From: Leishmania martiniquensis
Taxonomy: Eukaryota > Euglenozoa > Kinetoplastea > Trypanosomatida > Trypanosomatidae
Assembly (NCBI RefSeq): GCF_017916325.1
Contig: NC_090149.1
Location: 470,001 to 534,000, forward strand
Direction: 5' to 3'
DNA: 64,000 nt
A program made the position numbers and the translations under genes. Below, piece by piece: positions 50,784-61,152 of the stretch. Each line of letters opens with the position of its first letter. The stretch's first letter is position 1. Below the pieces are notes generated by a model. That model had not been told where the DNA came from, searched no databases, and saw only the letters and a list, made by a program, of their open reading frames with translations.

Positions 50784-51916
50784 GGTGCGCATGTGCATAT
50801 CTGTGCGCTCCCAATGAGTCCTCCCCCACACACACATGCATATATATATATATATATCCTTGCCCTTGGTGGCGATAACAGATGATGAGGGTGATGGGTG
50901 CGGAGGCGTGTGCGCGCGCCTCCACTACTGTGTGCCCATGTGAAGAGATGGACTTGCGTCCTCTTTCCCGTGAGAGTAAGGCAGGCGCGCTGTGCTGCTG
51001 CTGCGGCGAATGAAGGCGAGGCGATTGCTGCACGAGAAGAGGGGGGTCACGGACTTAGCGTGAGCCGCACGCCGTTGTCCGCTGTCGTGCCAACAACAAG
51101 AAACAACAACAGACAACCCCAAAAATGAAAAGCCGAGGAGAAGGGTAGTAGCCGCCGCTGACATAGCCGGAGAGAGAGGAGAGGGGAGGAGAGGGGCGGC
51201 GGATGGAAGAGGGGGTGTACGCACAGAGAGGTTAGAGGGGAAACAGCGTATTTCTCTTGATCGCTTCCCCTACAACATACACACACACACACGTACACAT
51301 ACATCTCCGCTAGTCCAGGCCTAGTAGCTTGCGGCCCCCTCTAAACACCACGCAGTCCTCCTCCCTCGATAGGTAAGCATCCTCTGCAGTGGCGGATGCT
51401 GCCTGCCCGCCCCTGATAGACAGGTCTTACATTTTTTTTTCGTACTGCAGCCTTCCTCGCGCTGAATTTGGTTCCCGCCATCTATGGTCCCTTTTATGCT
51501 GCCGTCTTCGCCGCCTTCCTACTTCCCCCTACCCTAGTCATTACCCATCCCTTCTTACCTGGCCCGTCCCCCGGAGTTTTCGCACTGCCGCACTCTCTCA
51601 CAGTGATGAGACAGCGCTTAGCTGAGAAAAAGACTGAGCTGACTCACTCAAAAGGTCCCATACTCGCGGCTTCACTCCCCTCCCCTCCCCCCTCCTCCTC
51701 CGCGCCCTCTGCAGGGGGTATCCTGGTCCTCTGGTTTCACGCGGGACGCCCATTTTTTTTCGCTCTTGGCAGAGTACCTTCAAGGCGCGGCAGTCAGACG
51801 TCCCCCCTCCGGCTGTGCTCACACCTCTACTTTGCTGCAAAGCGCCACTGGCCCTTAGGGTGGCACGAGTTCTTTTTTTTTGGCCTCCAACCCCATCGAG
51901 AGCGGACACGAGGAAA
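50784..51916 (+). other. Intergenic region (1.1 kb)
   Basis: Contains a (CA)n/(TA)n compound microsatellite (50827-50857), a GAGAGGAGAGGGGAGG purine block (~51171-51200), a (CA)n run (~51281-51291) and T-rich tracts preceding the next gene. Confidence 0.65.
51751..51772 (+). promoter_or_regulatory. Candidate trans-splice acceptor for the coiled-coil gene
   Basis: A T8-containing tract followed by CTCTTGGCAG (AG at 51771-51772), 144 nt before the ATG. A second T-run with AG near 51900 (TTTTTTTTTGGCC...GAG) is closer to the ATG. Confidence 0.4.
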
Positions 51917-54787
51917 ATGGCAATGGCGACGAAGGATGTGGAGGTCGAGGTGGACCTGTCGAAGCTGATCGACGTCGGCCTCACTTTCCTTCCGCTGCAG
52001 CTCACCATCAAAGACATTCTTCAGCGGCTCGCACGCCTGGAGAAAGAGAACGCCATGCAGAACGATTACATTGCGCAGCTGACGGCGAACGTGGCGGGCC
52101 TGGAGGCGGCGAACGAGGACTTGCAGAGGGCTCAGAGGGAGCTGGAGGCTGCTGCTGCTGCCCAGGGCCCCGTGGCTCATCGCGACGGCATCAAGGAGGG
52201 TAAGGACGCCGAGGAAGAGCACGCGGCCCTCTGGGAGGAGATGTCGCGGCTGAATGAGCTGCTTGGCAATATGCAGGGTCACGCCGAGCGGGGTCGGCAC
52301 ACTATCGACGAGATCTACGCGGCTCGCAAGCAGCAGAACCTCGCCGCAGCCACAGCCTCTGGCGGCTCGCGGCAAGCGTCGCTGAGCAACAACAGCAAGT
52401 CAGTCACCAGTCCGTCTACCCACTCTCGCGGAAACGTTGCCAGCGCCTCTGGACTAGTGTCCCCTGGGCGTGGCATGAGCGCCGGCAGCGCCGTCACCTC
52501 TCAAAAGAAACAGGACCTTGTCGAAGGCTTGGAGGCGTCGGTGCAGGTTGGAGACATCATTTTGAGTAAGGCACACGAGGCGCTGGAGCTCGTGCCGGAG
52601 GTGCCGTACTCTGCCTTCTGCAACTTCCACAAGGCAAGTCTGGGCCCAGAGGGCGATTCCGGGGCCCACCCCTTTGGCAACGAAGCCGGTGCTCCGGTCC
52701 TTCCAAAGTCGCCGCCCGTGTTTGGTAGCAACGCTGAGCGTCTTCGTCGTCGTGCGTCCGTTGTGGACGGCCCCTACGAAGCTCAGGGCGGCTCGTCTGT
52801 CACCACCCAACAGCCTCTAGACTCCGCTTCGTGTCAGGAGGGGCACACTGCTTCGCCACTGCCCAGAACAACACCTGGCTCGTCTCTCACGTGGGCGGCA
52901 GCGACTGGTGGCGAAGATGCCGGCGAGCACCGCGAGTTTCCCGAGAACAGCGCAGGGCCGTTGCCATCTATGCAGCAGCAGTATCAGCACCTCCAGCGAC
53001 CAAGCACGTACGCCGAGAGGCGCATGACAGTCCACGCGGCGCGGCGAGCTTCCTCTCGCGGTGCGGCCGGCGGTGGTGGCAACTTCGAGGGGGCGTTGCC
53101 GGGGGCACCGCCGTCTGTCTTTGACAAGCTCCGACGCGACGGAGAGGACATCGCCTACCTGAACCGCGTCGTGGCGGAGATCTTGGGGGAGATGAAGGGG
53201 CTGCACGAGGACGTCGATTTCCTGCGCGCGAACCACTACGAGGAGGGCAACACGGCTGGCCGTGGTGGTGAGGTAGTGAACAGAGGCGACTTGCATAGTT
53301 TGCTTCAGCGAGTTGCCCGCGTTGAAGGCGAGGTCATCGACGTCCGCCAGCGCACAGGGCACCGCGACAACCAGCTGCAAGAGGAGCTGGATGACCTGAA
53401 GAAGCAGCTGCGCGTGGCTCGCGGTCTCACGGATGACGACGTAAGCACGCTGCGCCGAGCCGCTAACCTTGCCGAAAGCTTACACCCACTCGAACAGCGC
53501 GTGACTGCATTGGAGGCTGGCCAGGGCATGCTACGGGAGCAGTTTGCCACTGTGCTGGCAGTGGGTGACGGTGCCGGCGGGGAAGGCGCGTTGGAGGTGA
53601 ATGCTTTGCAGTTCGCCGCCCTTCAGGGTGCCGTCGCGGAGCTTGAGAAGCAGCTCGCTAGGCTGCTGGCTGCTCAGGGCGGCCAGCAGGACTGGACGGA
53701 TGACATACAGAAGCTGAAGGAGGCCGTGCGGGCAGTAGAGGCTGAGGTCGAGTCTACTCAGGATCAGCTGCAGCGCCTGCGGAGGGAGGCAAGCCGGCTG
53801 GATGAGGTGAAGGCGAACCGCACAGAGCTGCCGGAGGAGCATGCTCCTGCGAAGGCACCGCTCCACAGCAGCAGCAGCGGCGCCGGAGACGGGGCGGCAA
53901 TGGCCGAGCTGGTTTCGCGCCTCTCCCGTGCCGAGGCCAATATCGAACGCCTCAGCGAGACCAAGGCTGACCGCACGGCCCTCCACAAACTGCGCGACGA
54001 GCTCAACGCCCTGCGACAGCTTGTGGAGCTTGCGAATTCGCAGCGCTCAGACGGCGGCGACGCCGAGGGCCTCAAGACGAGCGCGGCGATGGAGAAAATG
54101 CTTCGCGAGCTGCAAGGCGAGCTGGGCGCACTGAAAGATGCACACAACGCGCGCTTCGGTGGAGGGCTGAGCGGCGAAGATGCCCAGGATCTCATGGACC
54201 GCATCGATCGATTAGACCACTGCAAGGCTGATGCCACCCTCGTTGCAAACAAAGCTGAGCGCGACTACGTCGAGAACGCACTGGAGCGGCTGATGCGCGA
54301 GGTGGAGCAGGTGCTTAATGCCAGTAACGCGGGCCTCATCGATACCTTAGAGAAGTCGCTCGGTATACTGCGCGATATGATCGATGGCAAAGCAACAAAG
54401 CAAGATGTGGCGAACCTGCAAGGATGGATGTCCGAGTCCAATGCCGGCGGCGGTGCTGCCGCGCCAGATGGGCTGACCGGATTCAAGGGCTTCCGGTGCC
54501 TTGGCTGCAACCGGCCAATGGACAGCATGCGACCTCGAACGCTACCGGGGACTATGGCGTCTTTCTTGAACCGTAATCCGCAGAACCACCCGCAGGACAA
54601 TGTGACTCGAACAATTCAGCAACAGCAGGCGCCACCACGCTCTGGCGGCGGCGGTGGCCAGGTGCCCGCTGTTGTTGCTGCTGGTGTCACCGCCTCCTCC
54701 GTGCGCTCCGCCAGAAGCCCTAACGGATCGTTCCACCGCAGCAGCAACAGCGAGCCGCTTCCTCCGATAGAACCCAATGTAAACTGA
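51917..54787 (+). CDS. Long coiled-coil protein with a DUF4795-like C-terminal cysteine motif
   Basis: A 956-residue protein. The N-terminal ~110 residues (SKLIDVGLTFLPLQLTIKDI, then a charged helix) look folded. Coiled coil is predicted by eye at ~35-80 and ~430-830, rich in Glu/Lys/Leu, with two DKADxxxLxx-like stretches (ETKADRTALHKL, HCKADATLVANKA). Linkers at ~130-200 and ~230-400 are Ser/Gly/Pro-rich. Near the C-terminus FKGFRCLGCNRPMDSM (~856-872) resembles the CxxCxRP element that ends DUF4795 domains, found in QRICH2 and related flagellar proteins; this match is from memory. A flagellar or axonemal structural role is inferred. I use the ATG at 51917 because the upstream frame (from 51815) covers the presumed 5' UTR. 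Confidence 0.75.
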   Translation: MAMATKDVEVEVDLSKLIDVGLTFLPLQLTIKDILQRLARLEKENAMQNDYIAQLTANVAGLEAANEDLQRAQRELEAAAAAQGPVAHRDGIKEGKDAEEEHAALWEEMSRLNELLGNMQGHAERGRHTIDEIYAARKQQNLAAATASGGSRQASLSNNSKSVTSPSTHSRGNVASASGLVSPGRGMSAGSAVTSQKKQDLVEGLEASVQVGDIILSKAHEALELVPEVPYSAFCNFHKASLGPEGDSGAHPFGNEAGAPVLPKSPPVFGSNAERLRRRASVVDGPYEAQGGSSVTTQQPLDSASCQEGHTASPLPRTTPGSSLTWAAATGGEDAGEHREFPENSAGPLPSMQQQYQHLQRPSTYAERRMTVHAARRASSRGAAGGGGNFEGALPGAPPSVFDKLRRDGEDIAYLNRVVAEILGEMKGLHEDVDFLRANHYEEGNTAGRGGEVVNRGDLHSLLQRVARVEGEVIDVRQRTGHRDNQLQEELDDLKKQLRVARGLTDDDVSTLRRAANLAESLHPLEQRVTALEAGQGMLREQFATVLAVGDGAGGEGALEVNALQFAALQGAVAELEKQLARLLAAQGGQQDWTDDIQKLKEAVRAVEAEVESTQDQLQRLRREASRLDEVKANRTELPEEHAPAKAPLHSSSSGAGDGAAMAELVSRLSRAEANIERLSETKADRTALHKLRDELNALRQLVELANSQRSDGGDAEGLKTSAAMEKMLRELQGELGALKDAHNARFGGGLSGEDAQDLMDRIDRLDHCKADATLVANKAERDYVENALERLMREVEQVLNASNAGLIDTLEKSLGILRDMIDGKATKQDVANLQGWMSESNAGGGAAAPDGLTGFKGFRCLGCNRPMDSMRPRTLPGTMASFLNRNPQNHPQDNVTRTIQQQQAPPRSGGGGGQVPAVVAAGVTASSVRSARSPNGSFHRSSNSEPLPPIEPNVN

Positions 54788-55499
54788 GCAGCGGAATGCG
54801 CGAACCGCAGCCTTCGAGGTCGTGGACATGTACAGTGAAGAGTGTGAACAGGAGTGCTTGCTGATTGGTCATTACCGCTACCGCCACCGTCCCCCCCTCT
54901 CTTTCTCTCTTCTATCCGATCCATCACTCTAACACGCCCTCCCCCCTCCACCGCCTCAGTGCTTATCTTGGAAGCGTATGCATCGGCATCGGCATCGGTG
55001 TGTGTGTGTGTGTGCCTGTGTTTTTGTGGAGGTCTGGCACACTCCCGCCACTGCGAGTGCGCTCAGCGGGCGAGACGGTGCTTCTCTTTCCGTTGCTCCT
55101 CTCTTCTCGCACTTCTCTTTCTCTCTCCCTCCATCTCTTCGCTGTGGAGGACCGCAAGTGATGTACAGCTGAGGTGTGTGCCTTTCCATCGGCGTGGTGG
55201 TGCGTGTTGCCCCCCGTCTGCCCTCTGCGCCACCACGTTTACCCCCTCGACCCCCTTCTCTGTCTCTCTCAGCTCTTTTTTTTCTTCGCCTCTCGTTTCA
55301 TCATCACGCCACCTGTGCAGCGGGCACGCCTGATTGTGTTGTCTCCGACGTGTCACCCTTTTCAGTCGCTTTTCGCCGCTCAGCCTGGTGCAACCCCAAC
55401 ACGCAGAGAGGTGCACTTGGGCGCCCTTCTCGTGCTCTAACACTGCTTTAACCCCTTCTCCCCGCCCCCAATGATCATGGAGACGCACACACGCCCCAC

Positions 55500-56110
55500 C
55501 TCGGCGCGCGGCACTTTATGCACCTCTCAGTGCGAGCGGCGCCCCCGCGGTGTCGCAGCGCACTCCCTGTGTGCAAGGGAGCCAAGTCGCCGCCGCTCTC
55601 CGTGCCGGTGCGGAATCACCTGCGGTGGCCACACAGGGGCCGACGCCCACGACCTCGAGTCGCCCGAGCAGCCCCATTGCTAGGCAGGTCGGTGGTCGTG
55701 TGCTGGGCGCGGCGTGGTGTCGCAGCGGCCTGCGGAGCGGGTGGCGGGCAGACGGTGAGGCAGGGTCCGTGCCCCGGTGACCGAGTGGGGGGACGCCTTG
55801 CAGGAAGGTGCGTGTCTGCAGCTGCGCTGCAGCAGGTGGCGTGTGCTGGGGTGAAGGGGGAGCGAAGTGGTGTAGCTGAATGGCTGAGGGCGGACCAACT
55901 GAAGGAGGCTGTGAGCTGCTGGCGATCATTGCGAGAAGTGTGCGCGTTAGCGGATGACGTAGCGATCGCAGCGACGGGGGGGAGGGGGGGCTCGCTGCGT
56001 TCCGACAATCTCTTCCGGTAACGCGCTCCGTACCCCATTTGTGCATGGAATATGATGATATTACACCATCCGCCCGATGTGCGTTGAAGACTGCAAAGTA
56101 AAAGAGAGGG
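55500..56110 (+). mobile_element. Possible degenerate SIDER-like retroposon
   Basis: About 600 bp, rich in GGCGG/GTGG motifs and free of the pyrimidine tracts seen on both sides, lying in a 3' UTR and ending in a weakly A-rich AAAGTAAAAGAG near 56095. Length and position fit SIDER elements. I have no confirmed signature or target-site duplication, so this rests on composition alone. Confidence 0.3.
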
Positions 56111-56795
56111 GCGATGTGGGCCCAAGTTTGACAGTGTGAGGGGCCGCTGGTGCGCGTGCGTGGAAAGGACAGGGCCGACGCTCCCCATCATTGCCCGCCG
56201 GCTCTTATCACACAGAGCTACGGCGTGACGCGTTGGGTCCAACACGCGCAGTTCGGGCTTCGACTCGCGTCCGTTTTTCAGGCGTTCCTATGAGTGATCG
56301 CAGAGGGCGGAACAGCGCACAGCCGTGCCTTTTCGCTTCCCCTATTCCTCGGAAGTAGCGTGGCCTCGCAGCGCCGTCGCTGTTGCCGTTGGCCAAAGTT
56401 TACGATATGCGCCCCCTCCCCCCTTTTTCTCCTCTTTTCATCACGCACGCCTAGGTTTGACGTGCCACACCGCTGTTTCACTCGTGTGTCGCTCCCGCGG
56501 CGTCCACAATCGTTCCCCCTTATTGAGGAGGTGCGCTGTGTGAGACTGTGTGGATCCACGCAAGCGCGCCTGCAGAGGCTCACACGAGCGTCAAACTGAC
56601 GGATGCAACGGTCGTAACGTGCGCCGGAGCGCTCTTCTAACCGGCAAAAGGGCCGCCAAGCACCTACACACCGCTACAGAGAAATCACAACAAACACTCT
56701 ACCTTACCGCGCGAGCTCTCGAGCCTTTTCTACCTGTCTACTGCGCGCCCATCCTTTCACTCGGGCATCTGGCCTCATATCAGCGCGGCACACAG

Positions 56796-56817
56796 CTCTC
56801 TCTTTTTTCCTCTCCAG
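56796..56817 (+). promoter_or_regulatory. Candidate trans-splice acceptor deciding the start of the 56862 gene
   Basis: The tract CTCTCTCTTTTTTCCTCTCC ends in AG (56816-56817), leaving a 44-nt 5' UTR before the ATG at 56862. This excludes the upstream in-frame codons. Confidence 0.6.
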
Positions 56818-56861
56818 TCGCGCCTCTCCGTGTCAAGGGGCGCGCCGGTGTGAGGTGGGAG

Positions 56862-58583
56862 ATGCGCGCGCGTATCCTGCGTGCAGGCCGCACGGAACAG
56901 CAACAGTACGCCGAAAAAGAACTCAACGCGCGCATCGATGATCTCCTTCACACGTTAGCTCACCACATCGTGGCTTGTGCTCCTCAGTGGGCTGCGCAGG
57001 TGCGCGCAAGGTCTCGAAAAGAGTCGATCGGTCACGCTAGCGGTGCTGCGGCGCTCGCCTGGGAAGGGTGGCGCGATGCAGAGCTGGCTCATGTGCTCTC
57101 CACAATGACAGAGATGCAAGAGTTGGTAGACTTGCATGTCGTCCGGCATCTCGATGCGGCAGCAGCCACTCTCAGCGGTGATGATAGTACGGGGGACTCT
57201 TCACGAGCCGTAGCGGCGCCCGTGAGCGAAGCTTCGGCCGCTTCGGCGTTATCGACTGACTTTTACGCAGAATTTGTGCGGCTACTCATTGCGCGCATCT
57301 TCATTATTGTCACAGAGAACGCACTTTCGTTTTCAGGGTCACCTGCGTACGTGCAGGATGTGCGCACAGCAGCTGGACCCGCGAAAGGCGATGCCGTGAT
57401 CGTGGCGTGCTTTGCTCCGAACAACTCCACGTCTCTTCTTCCTGCGCAGTCGATGCTGCGCCTTCCCGCGAGCATCTACATCGGATGGCGCTGCGGCTAC
57501 CGTCTTCTATCCTCGATCGGAGACATGCTGCGCCTGGCGGATGGAGATCGTGCAGCTGGCTGGCTGGATGTCACCTCCGCCGCACTTCGCAGCGTATGGG
57601 ATGGCGCGCATGCCTGCAGCGGCAGTTTTTCAGCTGCGTCGGCACCTGACGCTGCTGAAGCGCTTCGCCGCTTCGTGGTAGGCGCAGAAACACATGTGCA
57701 TGCTTTGCAGTGTATGTGGTGGTGGTGCAGCCTCGTCTTTGAGCACTGCTACGCACATGGTTGGCTGATTACTTGTACTTCAGCACCGTCTCCCAACAGT
57801 GCACAGAGCGCTCCTGAGAGCAGAGAGGAGGCTTCGTGTAACTCAAGGATCGCGATTGCCGCTGCGTCAGGCGCTTGTGCCCGCAGTGATGGTGCCGCGC
57901 AGCTCATCTTCAGCCCCGAGGGCGGCGATTACAGAAAGCTGTGGGACGTCGGCCGCTCAAAGGTGACTGAATATCTCAGCGGTATCGCATTGCCCGCAGT
58001 AGCGGATTTCCTGCGCGCCGCGTTGGAGAGGTTCGTGTTCGTTGACGCTGTGTCGTCAGCACCACCTTGGCCAAATCAGTCTGAGCAGCTCACCAAGGCT
58101 CTGCAGGCCGTTCGCAGCGCTGCAGTGGGTCTCTTTCCGTCCCCGCCACTAAGCGTCGACGCTTCGTCTTCAGAGAAGTTGTCTTCTTGTCCTGCTGCGT
58201 TATCGACGTCAGCTTCGAGCTTTCTGCGCCACGTGGTGCATGCCGCACTGCTACCGCTGGCGGAGCGCGTTTTGGACGACGGCTCGGCGGCGCTGCCGGG
58301 CCCCATCGCGCCCACTCCTGGGAGGGCCTCCAATGCTGCCGCAGCGCCGGCCTCTGCAACTGAGGACGGAGGCGGGCGCAGCAGTGACGAGGAGGAGTGG
58401 GAGGAGCTGCAGCTTGCAGGCGGCGCGAGTCGCTGCCCCACAGGCGTCGAGGTTGCCGCTACCGTTGAGGCGTCAGCGACGGCAAGGAAGAGCGCCATCA
58501 TCTTCGCACTCGATGAGCTAGAGCGTGGGTTCGGCGAGCTGGCTCGCGATGACAGTGTCGCTATGACGCTACGACGACTGTGA
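56862..58583 (+). CDS. Hypothetical protein, mostly helical
   Basis: A 573-residue protein I do not recognise. The N-terminal third is helical with amphipathic stretches (EKELNARIDDLLHTLAHHI; TMTEMQELVDLHVVRHLDAA). A hydrophobic helix-like segment (EFVRLLIARIFIIVTENAL, ~145-165) and a Trp/Cys-rich segment (ALQCMWWWCSLVFEHCYAHG, ~285-305) suggest a buried core and not transmembrane helices. Low-complexity Ala/Ser/Pro linkers sit near 110-130, 315-345 and 475-530. An acidic DEEEWEEL patch precedes a final helix (FALDELERGFGEL). The helical-bundle look recalls tethering-complex subunits, but I see no diagnostic motif and make no assignment. Confidence 0.7.
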   Translation: MRARILRAGRTEQQQYAEKELNARIDDLLHTLAHHIVACAPQWAAQVRARSRKESIGHASGAAALAWEGWRDAELAHVLSTMTEMQELVDLHVVRHLDAAAATLSGDDSTGDSSRAVAAPVSEASAASALSTDFYAEFVRLLIARIFIIVTENALSFSGSPAYVQDVRTAAGPAKGDAVIVACFAPNNSTSLLPAQSMLRLPASIYIGWRCGYRLLSSIGDMLRLADGDRAAGWLDVTSAALRSVWDGAHACSGSFSAASAPDAAEALRRFVVGAETHVHALQCMWWWCSLVFEHCYAHGWLITCTSAPSPNSAQSAPESREEASCNSRIAIAAASGACARSDGAAQLIFSPEGGDYRKLWDVGRSKVTEYLSGIALPAVADFLRAALERFVFVDAVSSAPPWPNQSEQLTKALQAVRSAAVGLFPSPPLSVDASSSEKLSSCPAALSTSASSFLRHVVHAALLPLAERVLDDGSAALPGPIAPTPGRASNAAAAPASATEDGGGRSSDEEEWEELQLAGGASRCPTGVEVAATVEASATARKSAIIFALDELERGFGELARDDSVAMTLRRL

Positions 58584-59381
58584 CCTCCCATCGCGGCTCT
58601 GCGCAGCACTGCCTCGAGCAAACGGGCCCTGCCGCTTGCTGATTTCATCTTCTCGGTGCTCCTCACCCCGACGTCACCGTCATGACGTGCAAGTCGCTCC
58701 CCCCTCTTCCCCCTTCCCCAAAAAAACTTTACGCGAAGTCGTGCTCGATGACATCTCCCGATCACCGTGGACTGGAAGTGAGGGGATCTGTTCACCCTCC
58801 GCCGCCATTCTCTGCCTTTATCTCTTTGCCCCCTCCCCCCTTCCTCGACCGCGTGTCGGCTCGTGACGATGCGTTCCGATGCGGGCATCCGTCTGCTGAA
58901 GCCGCAGGGGGAGGGGGGTGCGCGCTGGCTCACGGGCGACTTCATTTCCCGGAGAGCCTTGTCATCATCTCTTCCTCCGCCTTTATCGTCGCCGACCGCC
59001 CCTCCTCCTCTCCCCGCCATTGGCGAGTGCACGCACGTCTCACACACATCCCGGGGGAGGGGAGGGAGGAGGGAGGGGCAAGCAGCAGTGACTAGAAGGT
59101 TGGTGCAGCCGAGTACGCTGGCGGCCTCTGTGAATGGGTAACGCGGTCGCACAAACCCAGAGGCCCCTTTGCAGCTTCTTTTTTTTCCCCTTTCCTGCGC
59201 CATTTCACACGTTCAGCCCCCCTTTTTTTCTCAACATCGCACGGACTTCCACTGTGGAGCATACAAGCCTCACCCCGTTGGGCATCCGTGTGCCTCCTCC
59301 ATCTACTCCGCCTTCCCCTACAGCTCACAAGAGCTTCCTGTCTCTCTTTCTCTGTACGGTAGCGTGTCTCCTGAGGAGGCC
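58584..59381 (+). other. Intergenic region (0.8 kb)
   Basis: C-rich and G-rich blocks (58700-58730, 58900-58920, 59055-59080) and the T-rich tract of the next acceptor. No supported gene. Confidence 0.65.
59175..59216 (+). promoter_or_regulatory. Candidate trans-splice acceptor for the DEK-like gene
   Basis: A CTTCTTTTTTTTCCCCTTTCC tract (shortened here by position 59175-59195) leads to GTTCAG (AG at 59215-59216), 165 nt before the ATG. A second T-run at 59221-59230 with a later AG is an alternative. Confidence 0.45.
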
Positions 59382-60311
59382 ATGTCGCAAGAAGATGATC
59401 TGCCCCGCTTCGACTTCAGCGAAGGGGCTGGCGTAGCGCTGGGCAGCCTTCCCTGCTTCACTGCCGTGTCTACTCGCGGAGCTGCTGGTAAGGCGCTCGA
59501 GGCTGCCTTGGAGCCACTTCACCGCATCGCCTACGGTCGTGCCGGCAACGCCGGCAAGCGCCGCGCCGCTCTTGCGCACTTCAAAGGGTTTCCCATGTCG
59601 ATGGAGGCGGAAGTGTCGGAGAAGATGTCGAAGCTGACGAAGGACCGTCTACGCGATGTGATCAAGGCCCTCGGCATCAACGTGCACATCTCGCTGACAC
59701 ACGCCGAAGTCGCTGCTGGGGTCGCAAAGTTTCTGATGGCTCCGCGCGACGATGGGAGGCTGAAGGGCAATAGCCCGACAGCAGCCAGGTCGAAGAAAGG
59801 GTCACCGGCGAAGCGATCCGCGCCTGCCGATTCGGCTGATGAGCCACTAGTGAAGAAGTCGCGACCAGAGCCGCTGACACCATCGTCCACAGTGGCAGCG
59901 AGTGCGGTTAAGGCGCCTGACACCTCGGCTTCTCCTCCTGACTCCGCAGGCCCGTCGGATGACGCAGTGCTCGTGGAAGTCTATCGCCGCGTTCTCGCCA
60001 TGACCCCTGAAGACCGTGCGGTTCTCGGGGTGAAGGCGCTCCGCACGGGCCTCGAGGAGCACTTCAAGCTAGCCGCTGGAGGTCTGCGCCACAAGAAGGG
60101 CATCATCACCACCGCAGCCTCTGACTGCGTGCGGGCACTCAAGGAGGCAGAGATGCGGGCTGCGGCGGCCGCTCTCCAAAGTGCCAGTGACGCGCCTGAC
60201 ACCGCCACTGCAACGATCGCGGAGCAGACGACGGCGCTTCCGCCTTCGGTGCCCTCTGCGCTGGAGATACCCGATGGCAGCCCACCGGCCCCCGCCGCAT
60301 CGCCCGTGTAG
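59382..60311 (+). CDS. DEK: DEK-like chromatin protein
   Basis: A 309-residue basic protein. Residues ~48-121 resemble the DEK SAF-box region: a Lys/Arg-rich GKRRAALAHFKGF, then LTKDRLRDVIKALGINV and VAAGVAKFLMAPRD, matching the family pattern of KLxxICExLxL followed by a helix ending FLxxP. A linker carries basic clusters (SKKGSPAKRS, 137-146; VKKSRP) that could serve as nuclear signals. Residues ~193-253 resemble the DEK C-terminal domain (LGVKALRTGLEEHFKLAAGGLRHKKGII versus the usual TxKxVRxxLEExF...KxxI). The tail is Ala/Pro-rich. DEK proteins bind DNA with structure preference and act as histone chaperones. I use the ATG at 59382; the longer frame starts with a non-ATG codon in the 5' UTR. 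Confidence 0.75.
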   Translation: MSQEDDLPRFDFSEGAGVALGSLPCFTAVSTRGAAGKALEAALEPLHRIAYGRAGNAGKRRAALAHFKGFPMSMEAEVSEKMSKLTKDRLRDVIKALGINVHISLTHAEVAAGVAKFLMAPRDDGRLKGNSPTAARSKKGSPAKRSAPADSADEPLVKKSRPEPLTPSSTVAASAVKAPDTSASPPDSAGPSDDAVLVEVYRRVLAMTPEDRAVLGVKALRTGLEEHFKLAAGGLRHKKGIITTAASDCVRALKEAEMRAAAAALQSASDAPDTATATIAEQTTALPPSVPSALEIPDGSPPAPAASPV

Positions 60312-61152
60312 TGATTTGCTGAGTCGGCCAGAGTCCCGCCAGAGGTGTGCAACTGCGGTCGCTCTCTAGCAGCTTGCGGCGGCTCAGCCTGCAGGGCTGC
60401 TACTCCACGTAGCTAACGTTTTCTAAGCGACAGGCGCGCGAAGCGAATCAGTTCACCTCTTGTTTGTGCCGATCGATGGGCGCGCTTGTGCGTCGCCGCG
60501 GGACGTCTAGGGCGGCCGTGCTGCTACGCGCTCTGCGTGCTTCGCGCTCATCTCCGTTTCTTCCCACGGCGTCCACATTCATCTAACGGCAGAGCCGGCT
60601 CTAAGAAGAACACCTTCAACCTTTATATGCGCTTCCCGCACTCGACATCGTCATCTCATGGCGCTCCACAGCAGGAGAAGGGTATTGGGCGTGCCCTGTC
60701 TCCCGCATTACCTGACCCCGCCCTGTACGTCATCACGGGAGATACATTTTTTCTTGGGTAAGCGCAATCGGACGTGATGACGGGATAGCGATTTTGTTTC
60801 TCGCGAAAGGGGTGTTTCCTGCAGCTCGCCGCTCGTTCGCCCCCCCTCTTCCTCTTTCCACTCTATCCTCGTTCTCTGCCGTGTCGCACCCTTTTCCTCG
60901 ACGCCTCTCTCCATTCGATCGCTGCCCCGCTGGGTGATGTGGGGGAGTACGCATCACGTCTCTCTGTGCAGTCTCTCCTGACCTTGAACCGGCCACACAC
61001 TGCCACGCACTCCGACACAGCTCCTTTTTAGAATACATCAATCCTGCTCCGGTCAGCTACTGCTGCGTCGCTCTGATCCTCCGCAGCTGCGCTCAACAAC
61101 CCTCTTTTTCTCGCCTGTCGCTTACAGACAAGGCAATACACAAGTGAAGCAG
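60312..61152 (+). other. Intergenic region (0.84 kb)
   Basis: No supported gene; moderate pyrimidine content rising toward the acceptor at 61126. Confidence 0.65.
61101..61127 (+). promoter_or_regulatory. Candidate trans-splice acceptor for the secreted-protein gene
   Basis: CCTCTTTTTCTCGCCTGTCG followed by CTTACAG (AG at 61126-61127), only 25 nt before the ATG at 61153. It supports that start over the upstream GTG at 61144. Confidence 0.6.

Larger units (their letters stand above)
54788..56861 (+). other. Intergenic region (2.1 kb)
   Basis: 3' UTR of the coiled-coil gene, a (GT)n run near 54997-55014, C/T-rich blocks to about 55470, a GC-rich block of different composition (55500-56110, listed separately), then the 5' region of the next gene. 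The open frame continues upstream of 56862 to a GTG at 56550 but that part is not protein-like. Confidence 0.6.

Noticed and set aside
56550..56861. N-terminal extension of the 573-residue protein
   Set aside because: Begins with GTG, contains the polypyrimidine tract and splice acceptor, and the ATG at 56862 follows that acceptor by 44 nt.
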